From NCBI GenBank assembly GCA_964557975.1, contig CAZLCG010000039.1, positions 1 to 14,018 on the forward strand: 14,018 bases of DNA. The letters are read 5' to 3'. Of the stretch, positions 7,886 through 14,018 are shown piece after piece. The position numbers were made by a program, and so were the translations under genes. The stretch's first letter is position 1. Each line of letters begins with the position of its first letter. The stretch comes from Fimenecus sp964557975. GTDB lineage: Bacteria; Bacillota; Clostridia; Oscillospirales; Acutalibacteraceae. The notes under the pieces were generated by a model, which saw nothing but the letters and a program-made list of their open reading frames with translations, was not told the origin of the DNA and searched no databases.

Positions 7886-7904
7886 GCTTTCAGGTGGAGT
7901 TAAA

Positions 7905-9155
7905 ATGGAGAAAGAGAAAACAAAAACGGGCAAAAAGGTTAATAAAAGCAAAAAAAAGAAAAGCGGGAAAAAGCCTTCAAGGCAGGAAAACGTCATAAGA
8001 GCCGCAAAGGCTTTGAGCGCGGTTCTTGTAATTCTTGTTTTGCTGTTCGTCGCGGCGGACAGGTTCGGAAACATAACCTTTTCAAGCGTTGGGGATTATT
8101 TCAGCGCGGCTGTATCGGGCGCTAAACAGGGCGACGGCTATCCTTACTATTTTGAAAGCGCCGCACCCGAAAGCATAGTTAAAATAAATTCCGATTTGCT
8201 TGTTTTAACCGACGGCAGCACGTTCGTGCTTGATTCTACCGCAAGAAAGCTGAGCAGTTTTCAGCATACGTATTCCGTGCCCGTAATCGACAGTCAAAAC
8301 GGCAGAGCCGTAATGTTTGACGTAGGCGGTAATTCATACAGAGTTCAGTCAAAGACAAAAATCCTTTATGAGGAAACGACGCAGCAGAAAATCCTTACCG
8401 CCGCAATCGGAAGCGACGGAAGCGTCTTGGTGGCGACAAGGGGAAGCGATTGCGTTTCGGAGCTTACGGTTAAAAACAAAAGCCAAAAAGAAATATTTAA
8501 ATGGAGCTGCGCTAAAGAAAGCATTGTTGCCGCCGACATTTCCGATAACGGCAAATACGCGGCGGTTTCGCTTATCGGGGCTGAGAACGGCGAGCTTTAT
8601 TCAAAGGTGAAAATATTTGATTTCGATTATTCGCAGCCCGTTTCGGAATATGATTTCGGTTCGGGGATCGTTTCATCCGTCGAATTTCTTTCGGGCGGCA
8701 ACGTTCTTGTTTCGGGCGAAACCGTTATGAGCTTTATAAATACGAAGTCGGAAAGAACGGATATTGATTTGTCGTTAAATACTCTTTCAAGAATTTATAC
8801 AAGTGAAAACAATCTTACCGCCGCCGTCTTTTCAAAATACGGCAGTTCAAGCTCAAAAATACTGAGAGTTTACAGTAAAAGCGGCAAAGAATTGTTCTCA
8901 ACCGAAATAAACAGCGCCGTGAGGGACGTTTCGTGCGAGGGGCGTTATATTTCGGTGCTGACGGATAAACAGCTTTTGAATTTTAATAAGAGCGGCAAGC
9001 AGATAGGCTCGGCGGAGGTAACAAGCGACGGAATTTCCTGCTTTACCGACGGCAATAACACCTACGTTCTTACCACAAGCGCGGTTAATAGCTATAAAAC
9101 GGTAGGCGAAAACGCAACGGAGGCTTCCGTCGCTCAAAGTGTTACGGAACAGTAA
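7905..9155 (+). CDS. Single-pass membrane protein, DUF5711-like beta-rich exterior
   Basis: The function is unknown. The 416 residues begin with a strongly basic cytoplasmic tail (residues 1-28, 13 lysines, including KSKKKK). One membrane segment follows, about 36-51 (ALSAVLVILVLLFVAA), with no cleavage motif, so it is probably a signal anchor with the bulk outside. From about 80 to 400 the sequence is made of short beta-strand-like units with recurring GxVLV, SDNGKYAAV and KSGKxL patterns, suggesting a WD40/PQQ-like beta-propeller. This resembles the DUF5711 family of Clostridia, though that name is from memory of pattern and neighbourhood (upstream of cvpA), not a search. The start has a site AGGTGGAG (7892-7899) with 5 bases of spacing. 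The C terminus is short and Ala/Glu/Val-rich. It may take part in envelope sensing or assembly, but this is inference only. Confidence 0.7.
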   Translation: MEKEKTKTGKKVNKSKKKKSGKKPSRQENVIRAAKALSAVLVILVLLFVAADRFGNITFSSVGDYFSAAVSGAKQGDGYPYYFESAAPESIVKINSDLLVLTDGSTFVLDSTARKLSSFQHTYSVPVIDSQNGRAVMFDVGGNSYRVQSKTKILYEETTQQKILTAAIGSDGSVLVATRGSDCVSELTVKNKSQKEIFKWSCAKESIVAADISDNGKYAAVSLIGAENGELYSKVKIFDFDYSQPVSEYDFGSGIVSSVEFLSGGNVLVSGETVMSFINTKSERTDIDLSLNTLSRIYTSENNLTAAVFSKYGSSSSKILRVYSKSGKELFSTEINSAVRDVSCEGRYISVLTDKQLLNFNKSGKQIGSAEVTSDGISCFTDGNNTYVLTTSAVNSYKTVGENATEASVAQSVTEQ

Positions 9156-9170
9156 ATTATTTTTATACGG

Positions 9171-9199
9171 TTGTTAAAATAATAATAATGTGATACAAT
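9171..9199 (+). promoter_or_regulatory. Sigma-A type promoter for cvpA-pgsA
   Basis: A -35 box TTGTTA (9171-9176) and a -10 box TACAAT (9194-9199) are spaced by 17 bases, with a TG at 9191-9192 giving an extended -10. The start would fall near 9205-9207, leaving a leader of only about 16 bases before the cvpA ATG at 9222. That leader holds the ribosome site GGAGGT (9210-9215) and little else. No terminator is visible between the upstream gene and this promoter, so it probably supplements read-through. Confidence 0.65.
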
Positions 9200-9221
9200 C
9201 TAAAAAAACGGAGGTAATTTT

Positions 9222-9950
9222 ATGGGAATTGTTATTGATATTATCCTTGTCGCGGTTGTTGTTATCGCTGTTGTTCTTTCCGCAAAGAAGGGCATTATTG
9301 TTACTCTGCTTGAAGTCGTTGCCTTTGTCGCGGCGGTTTTCCTTGCTTCCCAATGCGCCGCGCCCGTGGCTTCAGGTATGTATACGGCGTTCTTTCAAAA
9401 AAACGTTCAAAGAGCGCTTTACGACGTCCTCCCCGAAGACCCCACGGCTCTTACATATGTGCAGAAGGCTCAGTATGTAGTTGATTCTATACCCGATTTT
9501 GCAAATAATTATGCCGAAAAGGTGGGGATAGACGTTTCGTCTGTATCCGAAAAAATTTCAAAAAGCAATTTTGCAAATAACGATGAGCTTTACCTTTCGC
9601 TTGAGGGTGAAATAGTAAAACCGATTGCCGTAGCGGTGCTTAAAAACACAATGTTCTTTGTTTTGGCGGTGCTGTTTGCCGTTGTTTTGGCGGCAATAGC
9701 AAGGAGTATAGGAAAAGGCTTTAAAAAGACTAAGCTTTTAGGGTCGGCTGACAGGCTGGTCGGGGGAATCCTCGGCGTTATAAAGGGTGCTGTCATTGCA
9801 TTTCTTTTATGCTTCCTGCTTATCTATATTGAACCGAGGCTTTCAAACGGCTCTTTCAAAGAGGCGGTTCAAGACTCTTCGATAGTAGCGTTCGCGCAGG
9901 ACTTTAATCCTATGGAGGCTATTACCGCGTCAGGCGTTTTTGCCGAGTAA
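9222..9950 (+). CDS. CvpA family membrane protein
   Basis: CvpA-family inner-membrane protein. The family is named for colicin V production in E. coli and has more recently been tied to envelope homeostasis, but the molecular activity is not established. The 242 residues have predicted membrane segments at about 3-20, 24-43, 142-162 and 180-203. The typical family features are the second helix starting KKGIIVTLLEVVAF and the LVGGILGVIKGAVIAFLLCFLL-like last helix (179-200) behind a basic, amphipathic stretch (161-178). A soluble loop of about 90 residues (50-138) separates the second and third helices. That is longer than in short proteobacterial CvpA but usual in Clostridia. The gene starts behind a strong GGAGGT site with 6-base spacing and its own promoter. 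pgsA follows after 23 bases. Confidence 0.82.
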   Translation: MGIVIDIILVAVVVIAVVLSAKKGIIVTLLEVVAFVAAVFLASQCAAPVASGMYTAFFQKNVQRALYDVLPEDPTALTYVQKAQYVVDSIPDFANNYAEKVGIDVSSVSEKISKSNFANNDELYLSLEGEIVKPIAVAVLKNTMFFVLAVLFAVVLAAIARSIGKGFKKTKLLGSADRLVGGILGVIKGAVIAFLLCFLLIYIEPRLSNGSFKEAVQDSSIVAFAQDFNPMEAITASGVFAE

Positions 9951-9973
9951 AAATATATATTTGAGGTATAATT

Positions 9974-10612
9974 ATGGATTCAATAAAAAAATTATTTACA
10001 GGCTGTCTTACGGTTCCCAACCTATTATCGCTTATAAGAATAATACTTATACCCGTTTTCGGCGTTTTGTTTTACCGAGGGTATGTTTTGTGGGCGGTTA
10101 TAGTGCTTGCGGTATCGGGTCTTACAGATTTTCTTGACGGTAAAATAGCGAGAAGATTTAATCAGATAAGCGAGCTCGGCAAGGTGCTTGACCCTGTTGC
10201 GGATAAGCTTACGCAGATAACCATCGCGATAGTACTTTTTCTTGAATTCGGCAAGGTTGAGGATAATCAAACAATGGTTTGGTTTAAGTGGGTGTTCCTT
10301 TTCTTTGTCGCGAAGGAATTGCTTATGGTGATTGTCGGCGGTATTATGATTGCTATAGGGCTTAAACCGGGCGCGGCTGAGATTTACGGCAAGGTCGCAA
10401 CGTTTGTGTTTTACGGCGTAATGGTGCTTGTTTTCGCTTTCGGACCTGAGGTCGGCGCGTTCAGGTCTTGGTTTACTCTGCCCGATTCGGTTATGATTGT
10501 TTTGGTAATAATTTCGGCAATACTCACCTTTGCGGCGCTTTTAAGCTATGTTCCGGGAACTCTTAGGCAGTTTAAGGCAAGGGGAGCTCGGCGCAATATG
10601 CCTAAAGTTTGA
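9974..10612 (+). CDS. pgsA: CDP-diacylglycerol--glycerol-3-phosphate 3-phosphatidyltransferase PgsA
   Basis: Makes phosphatidylglycerol phosphate from CDP-diacylglycerol and glycerol-3-phosphate, the committed step to phosphatidylglycerol and cardiolipin, in the cytoplasmic membrane. The 212 residues contain the complete CDP-alcohol phosphotransferase motif (D-G-x2-A-R-x8-G-x3-D-x3-D) spanning 55-77, with four metal and substrate aspartates D52, D55, D73 and D77. The N terminus TVPNLLSLIRIILIP (13-27) is characteristic of PgsA and separates it from phosphatidylserine synthase. Hydrophobic helices occur near 17-34, 38-52, 80-92, 103-130, 140-156 and 171-193. It is about 20-30 residues longer than many PgsA proteins, because of loops near 93-102 and 157-170 and a basic tail (FKARGARRN). 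The ribosome site is GAGGT (9963-9967), 6 bases before the ATG. Confidence 0.9.
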   Translation: MDSIKKLFTGCLTVPNLLSLIRIILIPVFGVLFYRGYVLWAVIVLAVSGLTDFLDGKIARRFNQISELGKVLDPVADKLTQITIAIVLFLEFGKVEDNQTMVWFKWVFLFFVAKELLMVIVGGIMIAIGLKPGAAEIYGKVATFVFYGVMVLVFAFGPEVGAFRSWFTLPDSVMIVLVIISAILTFAALLSYVPGTLRQFKARGARRNMPKV

Positions 10613-10773
10613 CCTTAATTCCTGAGCTTTAGGTGCAGGGCAGTTTAAAACGATGAGATTTTTAACGATGCTTTAGCGGAAAGATACCGTTTTAGACCAT
10701 ATCGGGTTCGGCTTCCCTCGCCTTTAGGGAAAAAGCGGAACAACAATAAATATACAGCGAGGAATAACGTTTA
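10613..10773 (+). other. 161-base leader of the Clp gene with bulged hairpin
   Basis: This non-coding stretch lies between pgsA and the Clp ATPase gene. A hairpin spans 10706-10741: GTTC (10706-10709)/GAAC (10738-10741) outside, GC/GC next, then TTCCCT (10713-10718)/AGGGAA (10726-10731) closing a 7-base loop CGCCTTT, with an AAA bulge on the 3' side. It is followed by an A-rich stretch rather than T, so it is not an ordinary terminator. AACGATG occurs twice (10649-10655 and 10664-10670), 15 bases apart. No clear -35/-10 pair was found, and I see no CtsR direct heptad repeat or CIRCE element. The ribosome site GAGGAA (10759-10764) lies 9 bases before the ATG. Role unknown. Confidence 0.45.
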
Positions 10774-13092
10774 ATGAACAAAAATATGCTTTGCTCAAGA
10801 TGCCATAAAAATCCGGCGGTATTTTTTATATCCAAGGTCGAGGGTGACAAGACTACAAATGAAGGGCTTTGTATTCAGTGCGCGATGGAGCTTAATATCG
10901 GTCCTGTCAAACAGATTATGGAGAGTATGGGAATCACCGAGGACGAAATGGGCGAAGTCTCGGAACAGATGAAACAGATTATGGAGTCCGAGGGCGAGGA
11001 CGGCTTTCAGCCCGGCGGAGCTTTGCCGCTTTCATTCTTGCAGGGAATGTTCGGCGGTAAGAATGAAAACGAAGATGAGGACGGCGGGAACGGACTGTCA
11101 TCAAACGTCGCCTGCGATTCTTCTTCCGATGACGACAGTAAAAAGGGAAGAAAAAAGAAAAACGGAAATAAAAATAAAAAGAGAAAATATTTGGGGCTTT
11201 ACTGTACCGACCTTACCGAAAAGGCAAGAAACAATCAGCTTGACAGCATTATCGGCAGAGATAAGGAAATAGGCAGGACGGAGCAGATTTTATGCCGCAG
11301 AACCAAAAACAACCCTTGTCTTATCGGCGAACCGGGCGTGGGCAAAACCGCTATTGCCGAGGGGCTTGCAATTAAAATCGCGTCGGGTGACGTCCCCGCG
11401 AAGCTTGCCGATAAGGAAATTCATTTGCTTGACCTTACGGCTCTTGTTGCTGGAACGCAGTTCAGAGGGCAGTTTGAGTCAAGAATTAAAGGCCTTATAG
11501 ACGAGGTCAAAAACGAGGGCAATATAATTCTTTTCATTGATGAGGTTCATAATCTTGTCGGTACGGGTGACGCCGAGGGCAATATGAACGCCGCAAACAT
11601 TTTGAAGCCTGCGCTCTCAAGGGGCGAAATTCAGGTAATCGGTGCTACAACGTTTAACGAATACCGTAAGAACATTGAAAAGGACGCCGCGCTTGAAAGA
11701 AGATTTCAGCCTGTAAAGGTTGAGGAGCCGTCTATCGAGGACACATATAAGGTGCTTTTGGGCATAAAGAAATATTATGAGGATTTCCATAAGGTAAGAA
11801 TTGCCGACAATTTGGTTTACAAGGCGGTAACTCTTTCGGAGCGATATATAACCGACAGATTTTTGCCGGATAAGGCTATTGATTTGCTTGACGAAGCCTG
11901 CACCTGCGCAAATCTTCGCAATAAATCAATCAGCGATTATGAAAAATTATTAAATGATATTTCAGATTTAAAAGAGGAGGAGGAAGAGCTTTCCTCCGAC
12001 ACTGAAAATATTGATTATGAGCAGCTTGCGAAAATACGCGCCGAGATTTTGGCGTCCGAAGGGAAAGAGCCTCAGCTTAAAGAGGCGGCAAGCGATAATC
12101 AGGTTACCGAAAACGACTTGGCAACCGTTATCAATCTTTGGACGGGCATTCCCGCTTCAAAGGTTGTGGAGGGCGATTTAAAACGCCTTGCGGGTCTTGA
12201 GGAGCGGCTGAAAAAGCATATAATCGGTCAGGACGAAGCGGTAGAGCTTGTTTCGGCGGCAATTAAAAGAAGCCGTGTTCAGCTTTCCCTGCAAAAGCGT
12301 CCCGCGTCGTTTATATTTGTCGGACCTACGGGCGTAGGTAAAACAGAGCTTGTAAAACGGCTTTCGCAGGAGCTTTTTGACACTCCCGAAACGCTTATAA
12401 GGCTTGATATGTCCGAGTTTATGGAAAAGCATTCGGTTTCGCGTCTTATCGGCTCGCCGCCGGGATATGTCGGCTATGACGAGGCGGGTCAGCTCACCGA
12501 AAAGGTTAGAAGAAAGCCTTATTCGATAATTCTTTTTGACGAAATTGAAAAAGCGCATCCCGATGTTATGAATATTCTTCTTCAAATTCTTGACGAGGGC
12601 AAAACCAACGACGCGCACGGCAGAACCGTAAGCTTTGCGAATACCGTTATTATAATGACCTCCAACGCAGGCAGTGAGCGTAAAGAAAACGCTCTCGGCT
12701 TTGCCAAGGATAAGGGCGAGGTTAAAAAGGAAAATGCCGTTAAGGCGCTTAACGAATTTCTGCGGCCCGAATTTATCGGCAGAGTCGATGAAATTGTTGT
12801 TTTCAACGAGCTTGGGCACGAGGAATACAAGAATATATCCGTGCTGATGCTCGGCGAGCTTGCCGAAGGGTTGCTTGACAGGGGGATAACGCTTAAATAT
12901 TCCGACGATGTTCCCGAATATCTCGTTTCAAAAATGAGCGGAGACGTAAGGGGCGCGAGGGATTTGAGAAATGTAATCCGCCGTAATGTCGAAGATAAAA
13001 TTTCGTCTTATATCGTTGAAAACTGCGATACGCTTATTAACGAGGTGACAATCGTTATAAAGGACGGAAATACAGAGCTTACCGTTAAGTAA
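10774..13092 (+). CDS. ClpE-like ATP-dependent unfoldase with N-terminal zinc finger
   Basis: A double-AAA+ (Clp/HSP100) protein, likely unfolding proteins and feeding them to ClpP. The 772 residues start with a Cys4 zinc finger: C7-x2-C10 and C33-x2-C36, as in ClpE and the arginine-kinase activator McsA. A linker follows (about 45-140), acidic at 97-120 then Lys/Asn-rich at 123-138. D1 has Walker A GEPGVGKT (185-192), D256-E257 and arginines R309-R310. Its first pore loop reads AGTQFRGQFE, with Phe where Tyr is usual. A short Glu-rich middle segment lies at about 388-440. D2 has Walker A GPTGVGKT (517-524), D589-E590, pore loop GYVG (564-567), R670 and a sensor 2 GARDLR. LGF at 641-643 matches the ClpP-docking tripeptide position. 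It is about 70 residues longer than B. subtilis ClpE, mainly in the linker. ClpC with a fused finger is the alternative description. Confidence 0.88.
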   Translation: MNKNMLCSRCHKNPAVFFISKVEGDKTTNEGLCIQCAMELNIGPVKQIMESMGITEDEMGEVSEQMKQIMESEGEDGFQPGGALPLSFLQGMFGGKNENEDEDGGNGLSSNVACDSSSDDDSKKGRKKKNGNKNKKRKYLGLYCTDLTEKARNNQLDSIIGRDKEIGRTEQILCRRTKNNPCLIGEPGVGKTAIAEGLAIKIASGDVPAKLADKEIHLLDLTALVAGTQFRGQFESRIKGLIDEVKNEGNIILFIDEVHNLVGTGDAEGNMNAANILKPALSRGEIQVIGATTFNEYRKNIEKDAALERRFQPVKVEEPSIEDTYKVLLGIKKYYEDFHKVRIADNLVYKAVTLSERYITDRFLPDKAIDLLDEACTCANLRNKSISDYEKLLNDISDLKEEEEELSSDTENIDYEQLAKIRAEILASEGKEPQLKEAASDNQVTENDLATVINLWTGIPASKVVEGDLKRLAGLEERLKKHIIGQDEAVELVSAAIKRSRVQLSLQKRPASFIFVGPTGVGKTELVKRLSQELFDTPETLIRLDMSEFMEKHSVSRLIGSPPGYVGYDEAGQLTEKVRRKPYSIILFDEIEKAHPDVMNILLQILDEGKTNDAHGRTVSFANTVIIMTSNAGSERKENALGFAKDKGEVKKENAVKALNEFLRPEFIGRVDEIVVFNELGHEEYKNISVLMLGELAEGLLDRGITLKYSDDVPEYLVSKMSGDVRGARDLRNVIRRNVEDKISSYIVENCDTLINEVTIVIKDGNTELTVK

Positions 13093-13106
13093 AAAAGAAT
13101 AATAAT

Positions 13107-13150
13107 AAAAAATAATTGCCGACCCGAAATTGCGTTGACAATTATTTTTT
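13107..13150 (+). promoter_or_regulatory. Perfect 12-bp inverted repeat over the bioY -35 region
   Basis: AAAAAATAATTG (13107-13118) and CAATTATTTTTT (13139-13150) are exact reverse complements separated by 20 bases. Pairing can continue inward after one mismatch as CGAC/GTTG with one G-T pair. The right arm overlaps the last two bases of the bioY -35 box and enters the spacer. Two readings fit. It may be an intrinsic, possibly bidirectional, terminator for the Clp gene 15 bases upstream (A tract on one side, T tract on the other). It may also be an operator for a repressor of bioY. The inner GTTGACAA resembles a BirA half-site, but the centre-to-centre distance is too short for the known BirA operator. 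Confidence 0.6.
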
Positions 13151-13163
13151 TCAGTGCTATATT
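13135..13163 (+). promoter_or_regulatory. Near-consensus sigma-A promoter for bioY
   Basis: TTGACA (13135-13140) is a perfect -35 box, followed after 17 bases by the -10 box TATATT (13158-13163). A TG at 13155-13156 adds an extended -10. The predicted start is near 13170, leaving about 25 leader bases that include the ribosome site AGGAG (13181-13185). This is the strongest promoter seen in the window, and it overlaps the inverted repeat at 13107-13150, as expected for a repressible promoter. Confidence 0.8.
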
Positions 13164-13194
13164 TTTGTCGAAAAAATTAAAGGAGATAAACTTA

Positions 13195-13764
13195 ATGAAC
13201 AGTGAAAAATTTAAATCAGGCACAAGGCAAAATACTTTAAATCTTGTTTTAATTGCGATGCTTGCGGTTGTAATTGCCGTATGCTCTTGGGTTACGGTTC
13301 CGATGACCGTTCCGTTTACGCTGCAGACCTTCGGCGTTTTCTGCGCGGTAGGGCTTCTCGGCGGCAAGAGAGGAACGCTCAGCGTTCTTGTATATATCCT
13401 TTTGGGCGCCGTGGGCTTGCCTGTGTTTTCGGGCTTTAAGGGCGGTATCGGCACACTTCTCGGCACTACGGGCGGTTACATCGTCGGTTTTATTTTCACC
13501 GCGCTTATCTATTGGCTTGTAACAAAGATATTCGGCACAAAAACGGCAAGTATGATAATGGGTATGATATTAGGTCTTGCCGCTTGCTATGCTTTCGGCA
13601 CGGCTTGGTTTATTTTGGTATATATCCGCAATACGGGCGCTATGAGCGTCGCAACGGCTCTCGGCTATTGCGTAACGCCGTTTATTATTCCCGACCTAAT
13701 AAAGCTTGCCCTTGCGGTCGTAATAAGTAAAACGGTACCGAAATATATTAAAATGCCTTTATAA
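13195..13764 (+). CDS. bioY: Biotin transporter substrate-binding protein BioY
   Basis: S-component of an ECF transporter that binds biotin with high affinity and, with EcfA1A2T, imports it. The 189 residues are almost entirely hydrophobic, with about six membrane helices. Family landmarks are VPMTVPFTLQTFGVFCAVGL (35-54), LLGGKRGTLS (54-63), GLPVFSGFKGGIG (74-86), GTTGGYIVGF (90-99) and the last-helix IPDLIKLALAV (165-175), where the Asp and Lys (D167, K170) match the polar residues that contact biotin. The start at 13195 is preferred over upstream in-frame ATGs because it has an AGGAG site at 13181-13185, and an earlier start at 13135 would lie inside the promoter. It stands alone, which fits use of the shared module encoded at 4610-7148. 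No biotin biosynthesis gene is in the window. Confidence 0.94.
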   Translation: MNSEKFKSGTRQNTLNLVLIAMLAVVIAVCSWVTVPMTVPFTLQTFGVFCAVGLLGGKRGTLSVLVYILLGAVGLPVFSGFKGGIGTLLGTTGGYIVGFIFTALIYWLVTKIFGTKTASMIMGMILGLAACYAFGTAWFILVYIRNTGAMSVATALGYCVTPFIIPDLIKLALAVVISKTVPKYIKMPL

Positions 13765-14018
13765 GCTAAGCGCCGACCGAGCCGACAGGTGAGAAGCGGG
13801 TTCCGATTTGAAAAATTTTTCGGATGAGAATTTCAATTAAACTTTCCCGCTCCTGATGAGCAGTGTTATCGGCTGCAGGAGTTTCCGGCTTCCGCTTCCT
13901 CCTTGAAGGAGCTGTCACGAAGTGACTGAGGGAGTTATACTCTCCCACTGAGGTCATGAGGGGCTGACGCTCCTGTTTAAATTTAATTTTGTACTCTTTT
14001 CAAGAAGCTCTCGGCAAA
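13765..14018. repeat. Palindrome-dense non-coding block after bioY
   Basis: I find no gene here. Instead there is a chain of inverted repeats. AGCGGG (13795-13800)/CCCGCT (13846-13851) encloses TCCGA/TCGGA. CTCCTG (13850-13855)/CAGGAG (13876-13881) encloses CAG/CTG. Then come CTCCTTGAAGGAG (13899-13911), GTCAC-gaa-GTGAC (13914-13926), GGGAG (13930-13934)/CTCCC (13942-13946), and AGGGGC-tgac-GCTCCT with one G-T pair (13959-13974), followed by GTTTAAATTTAA. ACTGAGG occurs twice (13925-13931 and 13947-13953). The GTCACGAAGTGACTGAGGGAG type of string is one I associate with dispersed non-coding repeats in Clostridia genomes. The last hairpin may end bioY transcription. Confidence 0.65.
13959..13986 (+). 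terminator. Possible terminator hairpin at the end of the bioY unit
   Basis: AGGGGC (13959-13964) pairs with GCTCCT (13969-13974) through a TGAC loop, using one G-T pair. An AT tract TTTAAATTTAATTTT follows at 13976-13990. The stem is short and the T tract is interrupted by A, so it is a weak candidate. It lies about 195 bases after the bioY stop, and no better terminator is visible nearer to it. It may simply be the edge of the repeat block. Confidence 0.35.

Noticed and set aside
10613..10773. CtsR or CIRCE operator before the Clp gene
   Set aside because: No direct GGTCAAA-type heptad pair and no TTAGCACTC-N9-GAGTGCTAA pattern was found.
12178..12819. Long open frame on the minus strand inside the Clp gene (213 codons)
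   Set aside because: It is antisense to the conserved D2 AAA+ domain and has no recognisable domain of its own. It reflects codon bias of the real gene.
13107..13150. Canonical BirA operator
   Set aside because: One half-site is a fair match (GTTGACAA) but the other is poor (TTGCCGAC) and the span is about 8 bases shorter than known BirA operators.
13135..13194. Upstream in-frame starts for bioY
   Set aside because: They would lie within the promoter boxes and have no ribosome site, whereas the ATG at 13195 has AGGAG at a proper distance.
13766..13957. Small open frame on the minus strand in the post-bioY block
   Set aside because: It runs straight through the palindromic repeats, has no ribosome site that I can support and reads like translated repeat DNA rather than a protein family.
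1..14018. Absence of TAG as a stop codon in all 14 genes as a sign of code change
   Set aside because: TAA and TGA account for every stop, but TAG is often rare and 14 genes are too few. No in-frame TAG is needed for any gene to be complete.

Overview
This window looks like a chromosomal housekeeping segment from a Firmicutes bacterium of the class Clostridia, probably an uncultured gut or anaerobe lineage near Oscillospiraceae/Ruminococcaceae. That is inferred from the RuvC resolvase (rather than RecU), an EcfA1-EcfA2-EcfT transporter core next to truA, a ClpE-like zinc-finger AAA+ protein, a DUF5711-like protein beside CvpA and PgsA, strong GGAGG-type ribosome binding sites, and intergenic palindromes of a type common in that group. 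All 14 genes lie on the + strand. No rRNA, tRNA, CRISPR array, transposase or phage gene was seen.

Layout. 91-2269: ruvC-ruvA-ruvB, the Holliday-junction branch migration and resolution operon, behind a good sigma-A promoter (22-50). 2270-2381: a hairpin-rich intergenic stretch. 2382-7885: a tightly packed, mostly overlapping run of glmM (amino-sugar supply for peptidoglycan), a compact RlmI-like methyltransferase, the energising module of a group II ECF vitamin transporter (ecfA1, ecfA2, ecfT) and truA (tRNA pseudouridine synthase). 7905-10612: three membrane genes, namely a DUF5711-like single-pass protein with a beta-rich exterior, a CvpA family protein with its own promoter, and phosphatidylglycerophosphate synthase PgsA. 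10613-10773: a 161-base leader containing a bulged hairpin. 10774-13092: a ClpE-like double AAA+ unfoldase with an N-terminal Cys4 zinc finger and a long charged linker. 13195-13764: bioY, the biotin S-component, with a near-consensus promoter whose -35 box overlaps a perfect 12-bp inverted repeat. 13765-14018: non-coding, densely palindromic, dispersed-repeat-like DNA.

How the parts relate. BioY needs an EcfA1/A2/T module to transport biotin, and such a module is encoded 6 kb upstream, so the window carries a complete potential biotin uptake system in two transcription units. GlmM, CvpA, PgsA and the DUF5711-like protein all concern the cell envelope. The ruv genes serve recombinational repair and TruA and the methyltransferase serve RNA modification. 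I did not find an obviously new multi-gene system. The features most worth a second look are non-coding: the inverted repeat on the bioY promoter, the two intergenic hairpin blocks that share a 15/17-base boundary, and the structured leader before the Clp gene.
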